A model generated the notes under the pieces. That model did not search any database. It was not told the origin of the DNA and worked only from the letters and a program-made list of their open reading frames with translations. Positions 6,433-16,606 of a stretch of DNA of 64,000 nucleotides are shown here, piece by piece. This DNA is from Microlunatus kandeliicorticis. GTDB lineage: Bacteria > Actinomycetota > Actinomycetes > Propionibacteriales > Propionibacteriaceae. Position 1 is the first letter of the stretch; each line of letters opens with the position of its first letter. Made by a program: the position numbers and the translations under genes. Location: NCBI RefSeq assembly GCF_014137855.1, contig NZ_JACGWT010000002.1, positions 744,001-808,000 of the forward strand, read 5' to 3'.

Positions 6433-8298
6433 TCGCTCCTCGCGGCCCTCTGGCAACGTGGGATGCCGCCAAGCTATTCGATGCGCTGACGGAACGACAT
6501 TGAAGGGCTGCTGGCTCCATTGAATTCCAATCTGAGCCAACTTCTTTGACTGCCTCCTTGGTAGGTGCATCTGAAGACCAAGAAACTGAATAATCGCTAC
6601 AATAAGCAAGAAAAGCGCGGCTAACGCCACCGTATAAACCGCAAGCGCGGATGCGCCACCCGTCTTTTGAGTGAATTGCACTACAACTGACTCTTGAGGA
6701 AACATCCCGGAAACAATGGTAATCGCATCACGCAACGCCGGCAGGCCAAAGACTACGGTGCCGATCAGACCAAGAAGTGTGAAAAAACCGGCACGTCGAT
6801 CTCGCTTCTCTGCCACAAATGCCTGGGACACCGCATGTAGACCGTTAACACGGTCCTTCAGTCGTTCATAAAGTTGATCGGCATTCGACATCCCGAGCAA
6901 CCTATCGACGACTGCCTGCAACTGGATCTGGCTGTGGAACCGGCGCTTGTACTCAACGAGACCCGCTGCAAGCTGCATCTGCGCCCACAAGAGTTTTCGC
7001 CTGGTTTGGCTTGGATTAGATGTCGCCTCATCGATCATGGTCAGCTGCCAGAATTGCAGCAAATACTGCTCAATTGCGGATACGACTGCAAATTGCGAAA
7101 ACAGCACGTTCGTCGATGCCCTTCGACGCACGTGCAACGCATTGCCCACTGCAAGCCAAAGGGACTCGCTATCTTGGAACATGACGTCCTCCAAGACTTC
7201 ATCGAGCGCGCGCCCTCGCAGTACAACCTCCCCTTTACCTAAGCGCGAGATGACGGACCCGAGTTCTGTCTTGTGATCCTCAACGAGGCTGAGGCAGCAG
7301 CCTTTCTGGCCATCACAGAATAGCGTGGTGTACCAGAGCCAATAGGAAGTAGTTAGACCGAGAACTGAAAGTAAGCTGTCGAGGTAGAGCACGCCCAAGT
7401 CTTCGGGAGCAAATGGGTACGACTGTTCTTGGGTGTCTTCAGCAGGGCTAAAGACGACAGTCTTCGCTCCTTCTGAAATTGCCGGCTGCTCTACGCCGTC
7501 AATGAGTCGTTTTTCGCGGAAGATTGGCCTACATTGGCCAACAATGTCACTCGACACTTCAACCTCCCGCAGAAACTGGGTGGTTACGGAAGAAAGCGCA
7601 GTGAGGTGGCCGACATCTCCAAGACTTTCATTCGGGAAGACTAGCGTTAGTATCGCCGCCCCTGACCGATGGAGTGTCAACCAGACCATCACCTGCCGCG
7701 GCTCGCCGTCGACTCCGTCGTCCGCCCACCTGACAAAGGCGGGTCGAGCCTGAAGACGCACATACGGCTCAGACTCTAGATATCCGTAACTATAGACAAA
7801 TTGATCAACTGCGTTCCGAAGGCCACCAAGTATTTGGGCTTCTTCCACAGCCACTGCGGCCGCCTGTCGCAAACTTGCTAGTTCCGCGATTTGTGCGTCG
7901 TATCTACCAGACCCGGAACGCTCTTCTTTCGCGTCAATGTTTTTACGCCTTAACAGCGCTGGCAGAAAGATCTTCGCAGACAGCAAGGGGTGGGCGGTCA
8001 GCAAGCTCGACATGCGAACTTCCTGGTCATTCAGCCTTGTCATGAAGTCGATAATCGAGTCTAGATCACGCTGTGATTTTTCGACATATTTAAATCTGTG
8101 GGCGACACGCACAGAAGCTTCAGCCGGCGTCGTTGAGGTTCGCGCCCAACCGACCCGGAGCAGCCTTTCCGCGGCACTGGAGAGATCTACGCCAGCCGCT
8201 AGTGAAAAGGCCATGCTGTAGACGGAGGTCTGTGCATAGAGATTGAGCGGATGCACGGTCGGTTTGCGACGATGCCAGTACATTACAGCATTGTACAT
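6403..8298 (-). CDS. Large protein with two C-terminal membrane helices, unknown family
   Basis: 631 residues, family not recognised. About 500 N-terminal residues are predicted soluble, with mixed alpha/beta content and a helical stretch (LYERLKDRVNGLHAVSQAF) leading into two membrane segments at about 505-529 and 551-575, then a basic tail. The soluble-stalk-two-helix layout resembles CorA-type proteins in outline only; no GMN motif is present. G+C is clearly lower than in neighbours, with rare codons, indicating transfer. The last 14 residues (EGREERGPARSERS-type) are encoded by flank repeat A, so the original C-terminus may have been altered. The start is the ATG at 8298; 8283 is possible. 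It is divergent from the 8525 gene. Confidence 0.7.
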   Translation of the reverse strand: MYNAVMYWHRRKPTVHPLNLYAQTSVYSMAFSLAAGVDLSSAAERLLRVGWARTSTTPAEASVRVAHRFKYVEKSQRDLDSIIDFMTRLNDQEVRMSSLLTAHPLLSAKIFLPALLRRKNIDAKEERSGSGRYDAQIAELASLRQAAAVAVEEAQILGGLRNAVDQFVYSYGYLESEPYVRLQARPAFVRWADDGVDGEPRQVMVWLTLHRSGAAILTLVFPNESLGDVGHLTALSSVTTQFLREVEVSSDIVGQCRPIFREKRLIDGVEQPAISEGAKTVVFSPAEDTQEQSYPFAPEDLGVLYLDSLLSVLGLTTSYWLWYTTLFCDGQKGCCLSLVEDHKTELGSVISRLGKGEVVLRGRALDEVLEDVMFQDSESLWLAVGNALHVRRRASTNVLFSQFAVVSAIEQYLLQFWQLTMIDEATSNPSQTRRKLLWAQMQLAAGLVEYKRRFHSQIQLQAVVDRLLGMSNADQLYERLKDRVNGLHAVSQAFVAEKRDRRAGFFTLLGLIGTVVFGLPALRDAITIVSGMFPQESVVVQFTQKTGGASALAVYTVALAALFLLIVAIIQFLGLQMHLPRRQSKKLAQIGIQWSQQPFNVVPSAHRIAWRHPTLPEGREERGPARSERSE

Positions 8299-8524
8299 AG
8301 ACCGAGCACGTAAAGTCGTGTGGCTCTAGAAGCCACCACGGAATTAGTCGCCTCAGCACTGCGGCTCGGCCAGCCGGAAGCCACTAATACCGGAGCGCCG
8401 TTGAACATTGCTTGGGCATACATAATATGTCATGCTGCCTGCCTTCACTGAGGGGTTCAGGAAATCTTGACCTTGGGTGGCCCCCCGAGTCGAGCGTCCC
8501 GACTAGCTTTGTCGCGAAAAGTTG

Positions 8525-9055
8525 ATGCAGACTTGCCCGATGGGACTCGAGAGGGCGCAGGCGGCCTGGGAGCGAGCAGCGCGAATGGTCGCCGACCTGA
8601 GCGCTCACGCTAGCAGCGGTGCGCCCTTCGAGTTCCCGGACAGACTCCCTTACGTCCTTGATCTCTTGGCAGGCGTGAGACGACAAATTAATGAAGGCCT
8701 CAAGTCCGCTAGCCCAACTGTCCTAGCGTGGTGGCGCTCGCAGCTCACCCCGCGCCGCCGAGCCATCACTGAGATGCGCAACGCAGCCTTGAAGAGGCTC
8801 GATCAGCAAGTGGAAGAAGCCGGCTTTTTTCAGGTTTTCAGTTCTGATGGCACGATCAAGACAACAACTACCTCACTGATGGGCGAGTCAACCAGCCAAA
8901 GAACGGTCCCCTCTGGGGACGTTGTACGTATCTCGACGGGCTGGCAGTTCGTCGGAGGCATCTTCAATGGCGAGGACGTGCTTCGAGTTGTGAGAGAGGA
9001 GCTTGACGACCTTGCGAAGCTGCTCGTTGAAGCCAAGCGGCGCGCTGGTGAGTGA
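8525..9055 (+). CDS. Hypothetical protein, partner of the 631-residue protein
   Basis: 176 residues, no recognised family. The N-terminal two thirds are helical (ERAQAAWERAARMVADLSAH; LPYVLDLLAGVRRQINEGL). A short beta-rich segment follows (TIKTTTTSLMGESTSQRTV; DVVRISTGWQFVGGIFNG) and a final amphipathic helix. No signal or membrane segment is present. I start at the ATG at 8525; one at 8540 is possible. It is divergent from the low-GC 631-residue gene across 226 bp, shares its composition, and sits inside the same flank A to tRNA-fragment module, so the two probably travelled together. Confidence 0.6.
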   Translation: MQTCPMGLERAQAAWERAARMVADLSAHASSGAPFEFPDRLPYVLDLLAGVRRQINEGLKSASPTVLAWWRSQLTPRRRAITEMRNAALKRLDQQVEEAGFFQVFSSDGTIKTTTTSLMGESTSQRTVPSGDVVRISTGWQFVGGIFNGEDVLRVVREELDDLAKLLVEAKRRAGE

Positions 9056-9360
9056 CTGTCTCGGTGACAACACTGCGGGCGGTGAGCCTATCGATGTCGA
9101 CGGGCACGGACGGCATCGACGCTCAGGATGCGTTCCGCGAACCGTAAAAGGGTGATTCGCATGCAGCAGTCCCGCCCAGCTTGAAGGCCGGGGGAGCGAC
9201 GCTGGACGCCACGGCTGCAATCCGGCGCCGCGGCAGATCTGCAAGGTGGCGTCGTCCGGCAGCCATGATGGCAGCCAAGCTCGTGCAACGGCCCTGACTT
9301 CGACACCCTTGAGTGGACACTCCCAGGCGGAGGCGGGCGAAGCAGGGCGTCCCGCGGCCG
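9056..9360. other. Non-coding stretch before tRNA fragment 1
   Basis: No gene is supported here on either strand. Open frames on the minus strand running through it are antisense to the tRNA fragment that follows. I see no promoter or terminator of note. The 280 bp after the fragment (9411-9689) are likewise empty apart from the leader of the next gene. Confidence 0.5.
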
Positions 9361-9410
9361 ACTCGTAATGCGTAGGTCCGGGGTTCGAATCCCCGAGGCG
9401 GCTCCCACCA
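9361..9410 (+). other. tRNA-Thr(CGT) 3'-half fragment (candidate att site), copy 1
   Basis: The sequence from ACTCGTAATGCGT through GGTTCGAATCC to AGGCGGCTC is the anticodon loop (anticodon CGT), anticodon 3' strand, T-arm and 3' acceptor strand of a threonine tRNA. The upstream bases cannot pair: the anticodon stem would need ACGCA, and no matching 5' acceptor strand is present, so this is not a working tRNA. Such 3'-half copies are typical remnants of tRNA-directed integration. 46 of 50 bases match the copy at 30702-30751. Confidence 0.8.
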
Positions 9411-9689
9411 CGACAGCTGATCGGTCTCCTCGTCCACTTCCTTGGTCCTGTCGATCGGACCAGTTGGCCAGCCGGTTCGGTTCACCTCCAGCCCGTACGA
9501 GGGGCCTCGAGGACGCGATCCCGCTGGTCGGCGACGGCCAGCGGCCGTCGCCGCAGACCCGGCGCTGTGCCTTGTTCGCTGAGTGGTCGTGCCCTGACAA
9601 CCGCGCGCACCCGATGAATTCGGCCCGGACCCGAGGTCGACCGCCTTGAGACCACCGAAAGCCACCGCCACTGCCACCCCGGAGGACCT

Positions 9690-10355
9690 GTGAAGCTCCT
9701 GCTGACGTCTGGCGGCGTCACCAACCCGTCCATCGAGGCCGCGCTGACCGGCATGCTCGGCAAGCCGGTCGCTGAGGCCGACGCACTCTGCATCCCGACG
9801 GCCCAGTGGGGTCACCCGGACTGTGGGCCGGCGTCCGTCCGCGGCTTCGTGCAGGGCGTGCCGCCGTGGAACCTGACCGGCCTGCCGTGGAGATCGGTCG
9901 GCGTCCTCGAGCTGACCGCGCTGCCGAGCATCGGCGCCGAACGCTGGCAGCCCTGGGTCCGCGACGCCGATGTGCTGCTGGTCGACGGTGGCGACGCGAC
10001 CTACCTGGCCCACTGGATGCGTGCTTCGGGGTTGGCCGAGCTTCTCCCCGACCTGACCGACACCGTGTGGGTCGGGATCAGCGCCGGCAGCATGGTGATG
10101 ACGCCCCGGATCGGGGAGACCTTCGTCACCTGGCACGGGGCCGCCGACGACCGCACGCTGGGTGTCGTCGACTTTTCGATCTTCCCCCACCTGGACTACC
10201 CGGGCTGGGAGACCAACACGCTCGCCCGCGCCGAGGCCTGGGCCGCCCGGATCGGCAGTCCCTCCTACGCCCTCGACGAGCAGAGCGCGATTAGCGTCGT
10301 CGACGGCGAGGTCACCGTCGTCTCCGAGGGCCGCTGGCGCCGGTTCCCGGGCTGA
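9690..10355 (+). CDS. Peptidase E-like protein (S51 family)
   Basis: 221 residues with the S51 / class-I glutamine-amidotransferase-like fold. The nucleophile elbow is GISAGSMVM near residues 130-138, where the family uses Ser in GxSAG. The early strand MKLLLTSGG and DADVLLVDGGDATYL near 88-102 match the family's core strands. Family members cleave Asp-Xaa dipeptides or act on cyanophycin; which applies is unknown. The start is a GTG after CCGGAGGACCT. The gene lies between tRNA fragments 1 and 3, so it may be part of the integrated material. Confidence 0.8.
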   Translation: MKLLLTSGGVTNPSIEAALTGMLGKPVAEADALCIPTAQWGHPDCGPASVRGFVQGVPPWNLTGLPWRSVGVLELTALPSIGAERWQPWVRDADVLLVDGGDATYLAHWMRASGLAELLPDLTDTVWVGISAGSMVMTPRIGETFVTWHGAADDRTLGVVDFSIFPHLDYPGWETNTLARAEAWAARIGSPSYALDEQSAISVVDGEVTVVSEGRWRRFPG

Positions 10356-10486
10356 GGGCGACCGACGCCCGTGGCTCACCGGTCCGGCGAGCCCGCTGGC
10401 GACAGCCCGCATGCTCTCGAGTCCGCCGACGGCTCAGAGCCGTGACCTCTGGACGAGGGTGAGGCCGGTCGGCTGTCAGGTGACCA

Positions 10487-10530
10487 ACTCGTCATGCGTC
10501 GGCCCTCGTGCAAATCCTCGAGGCGGCTCC
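10487..10530 (+). other. tRNA-Thr 3'-half fragment, degenerate copy 3
   Basis: ACTCGTCATGCGTCGG through AAATCCTCGAGGCGGCTCC aligns along its length with the fragment at 9361 with one gap and roughly ten substitutions, mostly in the T-arm. AGGCGGCTC (10521-10529) is preserved. It is therefore an older copy of the same site, 1.1 kb from copy 1, with the peptidase E gene between them. Confidence 0.65.
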
Positions 10531-10543
10531 GCAGCCGGGTCAG

Positions 10544-11323
10544 TCAGGCGGTTCCGCTGATCGCGGTGCGGAGGACGACGTAGATCGCGACGAGGAGGAC
10601 CAGGACCGCAAAGCCGCGGCGAAGCTTGAGTCCGGAGAGTTTGGGTGCGAGCCGGCCGGCGGCCAACGCGGCGACGACACTGGCTGCGGTGAACGCGGTG
10701 GCGACCGACACGTCGATGGTGGTGTCGCCGAGGTGAGCGACCAGGGCTGACGCCGAGTTGGCGACGATGACCACGAGCGAGGTGGCGGTGGCCGCGGCCA
10801 TCGGGAGCCCGAGGAGCAGGGTCAGCGCGGGGATGATCAGGAAGCCTCCGCCGACGCCGAACAGCCCGGTGAGGAAGCCGACGACCACACCGGCCGCGGC
10901 CGCCTTGGGGAGGCAGCTCCGCCAGTGGACGCCACCGCCCGGCAGGGCGCAGGAGCCGCCGACGGCGTCCCCGCTCCGCAGCATCCGCACGGCAGCCGCG
11001 ATCATGACCGCGGCGAAGCCGAGCAGCACGATCGACGGATCGAGCAGCTTGTTGACCGCGGTGCCGGCAAAGGCCGCGACGCCTCCGGTGACGGCGAACA
11101 CGAGGGCCAGCCGCCACTGCACCTGCTTGAGTCTCGGGAGGGCGCCGGCCGCCGAGGAGAGCCCGACGACCAGCAGCGAGGTGGGCACCGCCTCGGCCAG
11201 CGGGAGCCCGACTCCGTAGACGAGAGCGGGGACGGCCAGGATGCTGCCGCCACCGCCGAGCAGCCCGAGCAGTGCGCCCACCACCAGACCGAACGCGGTG
11301 GCGAGGACCAGGGTGCCGATCAC
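10544..11323 (-). CDS. TauE/SafE-family sulfite/sulfur exporter
   Basis: 259 residues, a membrane protein with about eight hydrophobic segments in two halves. Each half starts with the family's glycine-rich motif (GALLGLLGGGGSILAVPAL and GFLTGLFGVGGGFLIIPAL). The family exports sulfite, sulfoacetate or related anions. The GTG at 11323 overlaps the stop of the preceding rhodanese-DUF2892 gene by 4 bp, so it is the last gene of the leftward persulfide operon. Export of sulfite produced by persulfide oxidation is the likely role (known for cst operons; inferred here). Its end abuts tRNA fragment 3. Confidence 0.9.
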   Translation of the reverse strand: MIGTLVLATAFGLVVGALLGLLGGGGSILAVPALVYGVGLPLAEAVPTSLLVVGLSSAAGALPRLKQVQWRLALVFAVTGGVAAFAGTAVNKLLDPSIVLLGFAAVMIAAAVRMLRSGDAVGGSCALPGGGVHWRSCLPKAAAAGVVVGFLTGLFGVGGGFLIIPALTLLLGLPMAAATATSLVVIVANSASALVAHLGDTTIDVSVATAFTAASVVAALAAGRLAPKLSGLKLRRGFAVLVLLVAIYVVLRTAISGTA

Positions 11324-11928
11324 GAGGCCGGGCCGGCCGGAAGTCGGTCCAGCAGGGCCTGGTCGCCGGGCTGGCCGGCTCGGTTGTAGGGCAGCTTCCC
11401 GAGCAGCCGGGCCATCGTGCAGGTGTCGGTGAGCGCCGAGACGGCGAGGCCGGCGCCGATGCCGCCGGAAAGGATCAGGGTGAACGACGTCAGTCGGCTG
11501 GTGAGGACACCGAGGAGCACGAGTCCGCCGGCCACCATCCGAACCTGCCGCTCCATCGCCCACCGCGACCGTCCGGTGGTGACGGTGCCACCGGCCTGCG
11601 CGTAGCCGTCGACACCGCCGGTGAGGACGTGCAGGTTCGCCATGCCGACGGCGGCGAGTCGCTGTCGGGCCTGGTCGGCTCGGACCCCGGACTGGCAGAC
11701 GAGGACCACCTTGCGGTCCAGCCGTGCGGCCAGCGCAGCGGCATGCTCGCCGACGAGGTGCAGAGGCAGGTTGAAGGAGCCGGTGATGTGGCGGGTCTCG
11801 AACTCGCCCGGGGTGCGGACGTCGAGGACGGTGACAGCGTCGGGGTCGGCGGTCATCCAGGCGAGCACGCTGGACGCGTCGACCGGGCTGGCCTGGTTTC
11901 GCGGCGGGTGCTGGTTCGTTCGCGTCAC
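11320..11928 (-). CDS. Rhodanese with C-terminal DUF2892 membrane domain
   Basis: 202 residues. Residues 15-115 form a rhodanese domain with active-site Cys in LVCQSGVRAD. A DUF2892 domain with two membrane helices follows (residues about 130-190) and ends in the characteristic TCTMARLLGKLPYN segment. It should handle sulfane sulfur at the membrane face. The GTG start at 11928 is preceded by GGAAG at 6 nt. It is 11 bp from the upstream rhodanese and overlaps tauE by 4 bp: clear operon structure. Confidence 0.9.
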   Translation of the reverse strand: MTRTNQHPPRNQASPVDASSVLAWMTADPDAVTVLDVRTPGEFETRHITGSFNLPLHLVGEHAAALAARLDRKVVLVCQSGVRADQARQRLAAVGMANLHVLTGGVDGYAQAGGTVTTGRSRWAMERQVRMVAGGLVLLGVLTSRLTSFTLILSGGIGAGLAVSALTDTCTMARLLGKLPYNRAGQPGDQALLDRLPAGPAS

Positions 11929-11939
11929 GGGATCTTCCC

Positions 11940-12304
11940 TCACAGGACGGTGCCGGGGCCGCTGGCGGTGACGACGGGCAGTCCAGCGGCCGACCAGGCG
12001 GCCATCCCACCGTCGAGGTTGCTGACCGAGCGGCCGTGCGCGGCGAGCTGGCGCGCGGCGAGGGCGGATCGTCGGCCGGAGCGGCAGACGGTGATGACGG
12101 GACGGTCGGCGGGGATCTCGCCGAGTCGGTTCTCGAGCTGTCCGAGTGGGATGTGCAGGGCCGACGGGGCGTGGCCGGCCTGCCACTCGTCGGCCTCCCG
12201 CACGTCGAGCAGGAGTGGAGCTGCACCGTTGCCGGAGACGGCGGCGTGGGCGTCGAGGGGGGCGATGGTGATCGGCGCCGAGAAGGTGGCGCGGAGTCGC
12301 TTGA

Positions 12305-12308
<4 letters not shown>
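11940..12308 (-). CDS. Single-domain rhodanese (sulfurtransferase)
   Basis: 122 residues, one rhodanese domain spanning almost the whole protein. The active-site loop is VCRSGRRS near residue 75, with the usual LLLDVREADEW strand and LDGGMAAW near the end. It transfers sulfane sulfur between persulfides and acceptors. Its ATG overlaps the stop of the dioxygenase gene (ATGA, 12305-12308), so translation is probably coupled. It is the second gene in the operon. Confidence 0.92.
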
Positions 12309-14518
<2,210 letters not shown>

Positions 14519-14532
14519 ATCGCGCCTGCGAG

Positions 14533-15831
14533 TCAGCGGCGGTCGGCGGAGCTCCGGGCGGCCTCGACCCGGGCGATGTCGCGGTCGTCCGGTCCAGCCG
14601 CGTGGAACTGACGCACCAGCGCGGACTCCTGGTCGCGCAGCGCGGTCTGGACGGCCGGATCGTCGGAGACCCGACCGATCCGCATCCGCAGATCCAGGAG
14701 GGCGAGCACCACCTCGGTGGACGAGACGGCATAGGTGCGGATCTGGTCGAACGCGAGGTCGACCAGCTCGGCGACGCCCACCGGACGGACGAGCAGGCGC
14801 ACCTCGCCGTCACGCCCGAGCTGCCCCGGTGGATCGCCCAGCTCGCTGATCATGGTCAGCCCGGTGCCGATCTCGAGGATCGCGTTGATCGCGGTGTAGG
14901 GGTCGTTGGTGCCGCTCGACAGCGCCCGGACCGCCATCTCGGCGAGCTGTAGGACGGCGTACCGCTGGTCCTGGTGCGGCGTCCGCGAACGCCCGAAGTC
15001 GAGGTGACGCCGCAACCGCTGCTCGACCCGCTGAGGCAACTCCCCCACGCTGCGGAACTCGATCAACGGATCGCCGGCCACCACGTGGTCCCCGACGCGG
15101 ATCAGCAGCCGCGCCCAGCCGTGCAGTTCGGCGGTCGTCTCCACCAGTCCGCGGTAATCCACGTGCCGGAGGAAGCCGTGGTCCTCGGCGCGGAGGACGA
15201 GATCGGCTCTCGACTCGCCCGTCGGGTCGAGCACGACGTTTCCGGGCACCGCGAGATCGCGGTGGTCGTCGAAGCGCAGGCTGCTCTGAAGATCCTGGAG
15301 GACGCGGGCGGCGAGGTTGGCGATCTGGATCGACTCGGCGATGTGGTGGATGAAGTAGATCAGCACCGCGACGTCGAGCACGGCCAGCCCGATCGCCAGC
15401 GTCACCGCGAGGTGCGGCACGAACTCCGGACCGGCGGACGACTGCTCGCGCACCGACCGCAGCACCAGCAGCGCATAGAGGAAGGTGGCGCCGAAGGTGC
15501 CGAGCACCAGCTGGTTGCCACGGTCGGCCATGAAGTTGCGGACCAGGCGCGGGCCGTAGGTCGAACTGGCCGTGGCGATCACCGAGATGGTGATCGAGAA
15601 CGACGTCGCCGCCACCCCGAGCATCGATCCGCCGATGGCGGCCAGCAGGTCCCGGCTGCCCGAGGCGCCCACGTTGTTGACCAACGGCAGGCCGGCGACG
15701 CCCCGACCGACCAGGTCGCGGTCGAGCCCGACCAGGACCTCGGCGAGCACGGCGGCCACCGCCAGCAGGACCGCAGGGACGAACCAGAACGACTCCACCA
15801 CCGAGGCGAGCCGTTGACGCAGAGAGTGCAC
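14533..15831 (-). CDS. DUF2254 membrane protein
   Basis: 432 residues. Four membrane segments lie in the first 170 residues (for example FWFVPAVLLAVAAVLAEVL and HLAVTLAIGLAVLDVAVLIYFI). A soluble C-terminal half follows with the family motifs GTNDPYTAINAI and a regular helical end. The function of DUF2254 is not established. It lies 28 bp downstream of the LmeA-like gene and is probably the last gene of the leftward cluster that starts at the rhodopsin or its regulators. It converges with cstR. Confidence 0.85.
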   Translation of the reverse strand: MHSLRQRLASVVESFWFVPAVLLAVAAVLAEVLVGLDRDLVGRGVAGLPLVNNVGASGSRDLLAAIGGSMLGVAATSFSITISVIATASSTYGPRLVRNFMADRGNQLVLGTFGATFLYALLVLRSVREQSSAGPEFVPHLAVTLAIGLAVLDVAVLIYFIHHIAESIQIANLAARVLQDLQSSLRFDDHRDLAVPGNVVLDPTGESRADLVLRAEDHGFLRHVDYRGLVETTAELHGWARLLIRVGDHVVAGDPLIEFRSVGELPQRVEQRLRRHLDFGRSRTPHQDQRYAVLQLAEMAVRALSSGTNDPYTAINAILEIGTGLTMISELGDPPGQLGRDGEVRLLVRPVGVAELVDLAFDQIRTYAVSSTEVVLALLDLRMRIGRVSDDPAVQTALRDQESALVRQFHAAGPDDRDIARVEAARSSADRR

Positions 15832-15859
15832 GGCGCAGCCTAGCGGGAGGGCGTGACGG

Positions 15860-16606
15860 TCACGGCTGGACCACGATGCCGTCCCCGACCGCGGTGATCA
15901 CCAGCCCGTCGTCGGTCGCGCTGATGCCGCTCAGTCGCTGCGAGAACGGGAGCGATCCGAGCGGGATGGTGACGGTGAGCCGCTGACGCAGCAGGAGGCG
16001 TGCGGTGGCCCCGAGCGTGCCTCCGTTGGTCGAGACGGTCTGTGGGATCAAGCGGAGGTTGCCGTCGGTGACGGCGAGCCCGACCTCCGCACTCGCCTCG
16101 AGCCGTTGGTCAAGCACCTGCACCGTCCCGGTCAGCCGGACGCTCTGGTCGCCCTCGGCCCGGCTGATCGTGAGACGACGACCGGTGGCCGTGAAGTACC
16201 GGTTGAGCGCGTCGTAGGTCAACCGCACGGTGGCGTCGGAGTGGCCCACCCCGATGGTCCGGACGTCGCGGACCAGGACGTCGTGGAAGGGCACTCGGAC
16301 GTCGGTGAGCCGGGCGTCCACCCGGGCGATGGTCAGCGGTCCGTCGTGCAGGTCGTCGACCCGGACGTCGACCTCGTCGTAGGCGCCGCGGACGACCTGG
16401 GGGAGGAACAGCCCACCTCCGATGTCCACCGACGGCGGCCGGCTGCTCCCGGTCGCCGAGGCGAGGTCGCGGGAGATCAGGTCCTCAGCGGAACGCCGGG
16501 CGAGCCGATCCCCGGCCCAGCCGAGAAGCAGCAGGGCGATCACCACGGCGACGGCAGCCGTCCAGGAACGCGAGCGTCGCGCGGATCGGCTGGAGTCAGG
16601 CACGCT
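15860..16606 (-). CDS. DUF2993 / LmeA-like lipid-binding protein
   Basis: 248 residues. A single N-terminal membrane segment (residues about 14-33) anchors an extracytoplasmic DUF2993 domain, which in mycobacterial LmeA binds phosphatidylinositol lipids. Family hallmarks include VRGAYDEVDVRVDDL and the long beta-rich body. I choose the GTG at 16606 because AGGAGG lies 6 nt upstream. It overlaps the end of the MMPL transporter gene by 11 bp. Pairing with an MMPL transporter suggests a role in moving envelope lipids. Confidence 0.82.
   Translation of the reverse strand, partial: SVPDSSRSARRSRSWTAAVAVVIALLLLGWAGDRLARRSAEDLISRDLASATGSSRPPSVDIGGGLFLPQVVRGAYDEVDVRVDDLHDGPLTIARVDARLTDVRVPFHDVLVRDVRTIGVGHSDATVRLTYDALNRYFTATGRRLTISRAEGDQSVRLTGTVQVLDQRLEASAEVGLAVTDGNLRLIPQTVSTNGGTLGATARLLLRQRLTVTIPLGSLPFSQRLSGISATDDGLVITAVGDGIVVQP

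Noticed and set aside
9361-9410. Functional tRNA-Thr gene
   Set aside because: The 5' acceptor strand, D-arm and 5' anticodon strand are missing.
9123-9600. Minus-strand proteins containing WEPPRGFEPRTYALR-type peptides
   Set aside because: These are antisense translations of the tRNA-Thr fragment, a well-known source of false genes. The same applies near 30620-30860.
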